This document shows, piece by piece, positions 63,220 through 64,000 of a stretch of 64,000 nucleotides of DNA (position 1 is its first letter; each line of letters starts with the position of its first letter). The stretch comes from Marinobacter sp. (GTDB lineage Bacteria; Pseudomonadota; Gammaproteobacteria; Pseudomonadales; Oleiphilaceae). Made by a program: the position numbers and the translations under genes. The DNA is taken from contig JAGYIS010000005.1 of NCBI GenBank assembly GCA_018402255.1, positions 222,153-286,152 on the forward strand, in the 5' to 3' direction. Below the pieces are notes generated by a model. The model searched no databases and was not told where the DNA came from. It was given only the letters and a program-made list of their open reading frames with translations.

Positions 63220-64000
63220 ATGGCGGACAACCAGACCCAGACCTATTACGTTCCCGAGCAGAGTAAATGGCCCATCGTCGCTACGGTTGGCCTGGGTGTT
63301 ACCCTGTATGGCGTGGCGTCGATCATGGTCAACGGCAAACAGGGTGACAGCACCACCGGCGCCTGGATCATGTTCCTGATCGGCTCATTGATCATGGCAT
63401 ACATGCTGTTCGGTTGGTTTGGCGCGGTGATTAAAGAGAGCCGCGAAGGTCTTTACAGCCCACAGATGGACCGCTCGTTCCGTTGGGGCATGAGCTGGTT
63501 TATTTTCTCGGAAGTGATGTTCTTTGCTGCCTTCTTCGGAGCCCTGTTCTATGTGCGGGTGCTGGCAGTGCCCTGGCTTGGGGGTGAGGGCGACAAGGGC
63601 AGTTCCAATATGCTTTGGGAGGGTTTTCAGGCCACCTGGCCGCTGGTCAATAACCCGGACCCGCAAGCCTACCCTGGCCCGAGCAGTCTTATCGGGCCCT
63701 GGGGCTTGCCGCTGATCAACACGATTTTGCTGGTGACGTCTTCATTCACCGTCACCATTGCCCACCACGCCATGAAGGCCGATAACCGTGCCAAGGTAAA
63801 GCTCTGGCTCGGCGCTACCATCGCGTTGGCCGTTGTGTTCATGTTTGTGCAGTCATACGAATATCTTCACGCATACCGGGATCTTGATCTGACGCTGCAA
63901 TCGGGTATTTACGGCAGCACCTTCTTCATGTTGACGGGTTTCCACGGTGCTCACGTGTTTCTGGGCACATTGATGCTGTTCATCATGCTGCTGCGAATTC
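63220..64000 (+). CDS. coxC: Cytochrome c oxidase subunit III, cut at the window edge
   Basis: The first 260 residues of subunit III are present. The N-terminal QTYYVPEQSKWPIVATVGLG, GMSWFIFSEVMFFAAFFGALFYVR, INTILLVTSSFTVTIAHHA and the C-terminal STFFMLTGFHGAHVFLGTLML segments are typical; only the last one or two helices lie beyond the right edge. It stabilises subunit I and its proton uptake. GGAG lies seven bases before ATG 63220. Confidence 0.96.
   Translation, partial: MADNQTQTYYVPEQSKWPIVATVGLGVTLYGVASIMVNGKQGDSTTGAWIMFLIGSLIMAYMLFGWFGAVIKESREGLYSPQMDRSFRWGMSWFIFSEVMFFAAFFGALFYVRVLAVPWLGGEGDKGSSNMLWEGFQATWPLVNNPDPQAYPGPSSLIGPWGLPLINTILLVTSSFTVTIAHHAMKADNRAKVKLWLGATIALAVVFMFVQSYEYLHAYRDLDLTLQSGIYGSTFFMLTGFHGAHVFLGTLMLFIMLLRI

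Overview
The window looks like a core chromosomal segment of a marine, aerobic, flagellated gammaproteobacterium, most probably Marinobacter or a close relative. The basis is moderate to high GC, protein sequences of Pseudomonas/Marinobacter type, and gene order: trkA-rsmB-fmt-def facing lysM-dprA-tsaC-hemF-aroE is the block found near the replication origin in pseudomonads. No taxon-defining rRNA is present, and I see no prophage, insertion sequence, CRISPR array or rRNA operon.

Layout. 1-3.2 kb: two divergent ABC exporters, the left one cut by the window edge and apparently starting at AUU. 3.2-12.8 kb: recC-recB-recD operon on the minus strand. 13.0-14.7 kb: small unknowns, including a two-gene operon under a clear promoter with an overlapping Fur box. 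14.8-18.8 kb: a FAN1-type VRR-NUC nuclease followed by an XPD-like helicase with an N-terminal nuclease domain. 18.8-25.5 kb: a large unknown membrane protein, a globin, a VOC protein, lipocalin, a DUF2628 protein, and an arsR / flavin monooxygenase / BASS-type transporter operon. 25.6-33.2 kb: tRNA-Pro(CGG), glyS, glyQ, trkA, rsmB, fmt, def. 33.5-40.2 kb: lysM protein, dprA, tsaC, hemF, aroE, a motA/motB pair. 40.2-45.7 kb: osmoregulated periplasmic glucan operon (small ORF, opgH, opgD, alkaline-phosphatase-superfamily transferase). 45.7-50.7 kb: gamma carbonic anhydrase, prlC, yheV-like, NhaC-type antiporter, DUF1653. 50.8-58.1 kb: a membrane diguanylate cyclase, then a tightly coupled minus-strand operon of an unknown protein, periplasmic cupredoxin, GGDEF-EAL sensor, DUF3034 outer-membrane-like protein and a lipoprotein truncated haemoglobin. 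58.3-64 kb: MATE exporter and the aa3-type cytochrome oxidase genes coxB-coxA-ctaG-coxC (the last cut by the edge).

The most unusual signals are: (1) three large hairpin repeats that share a core of about 55 nt but are each flanked by their own, nearly perfect, location-specific inverted arms; in one the arm contains the reverse complement of the neighbouring gene's stop codon; (2) the cupredoxin/c-di-GMP/truncated-haemoglobin operon, which reads like an undescribed periplasmic redox or gas-sensing module; (3) the Fur-controlled pair of cysteine-rich unknown proteins; (4) the FAN1 plus helicase-nuclease pair; (5) an AUU start codon behind a perfect Shine-Dalgarno sequence. Function calls rest on motifs read by eye; no database search was possible.
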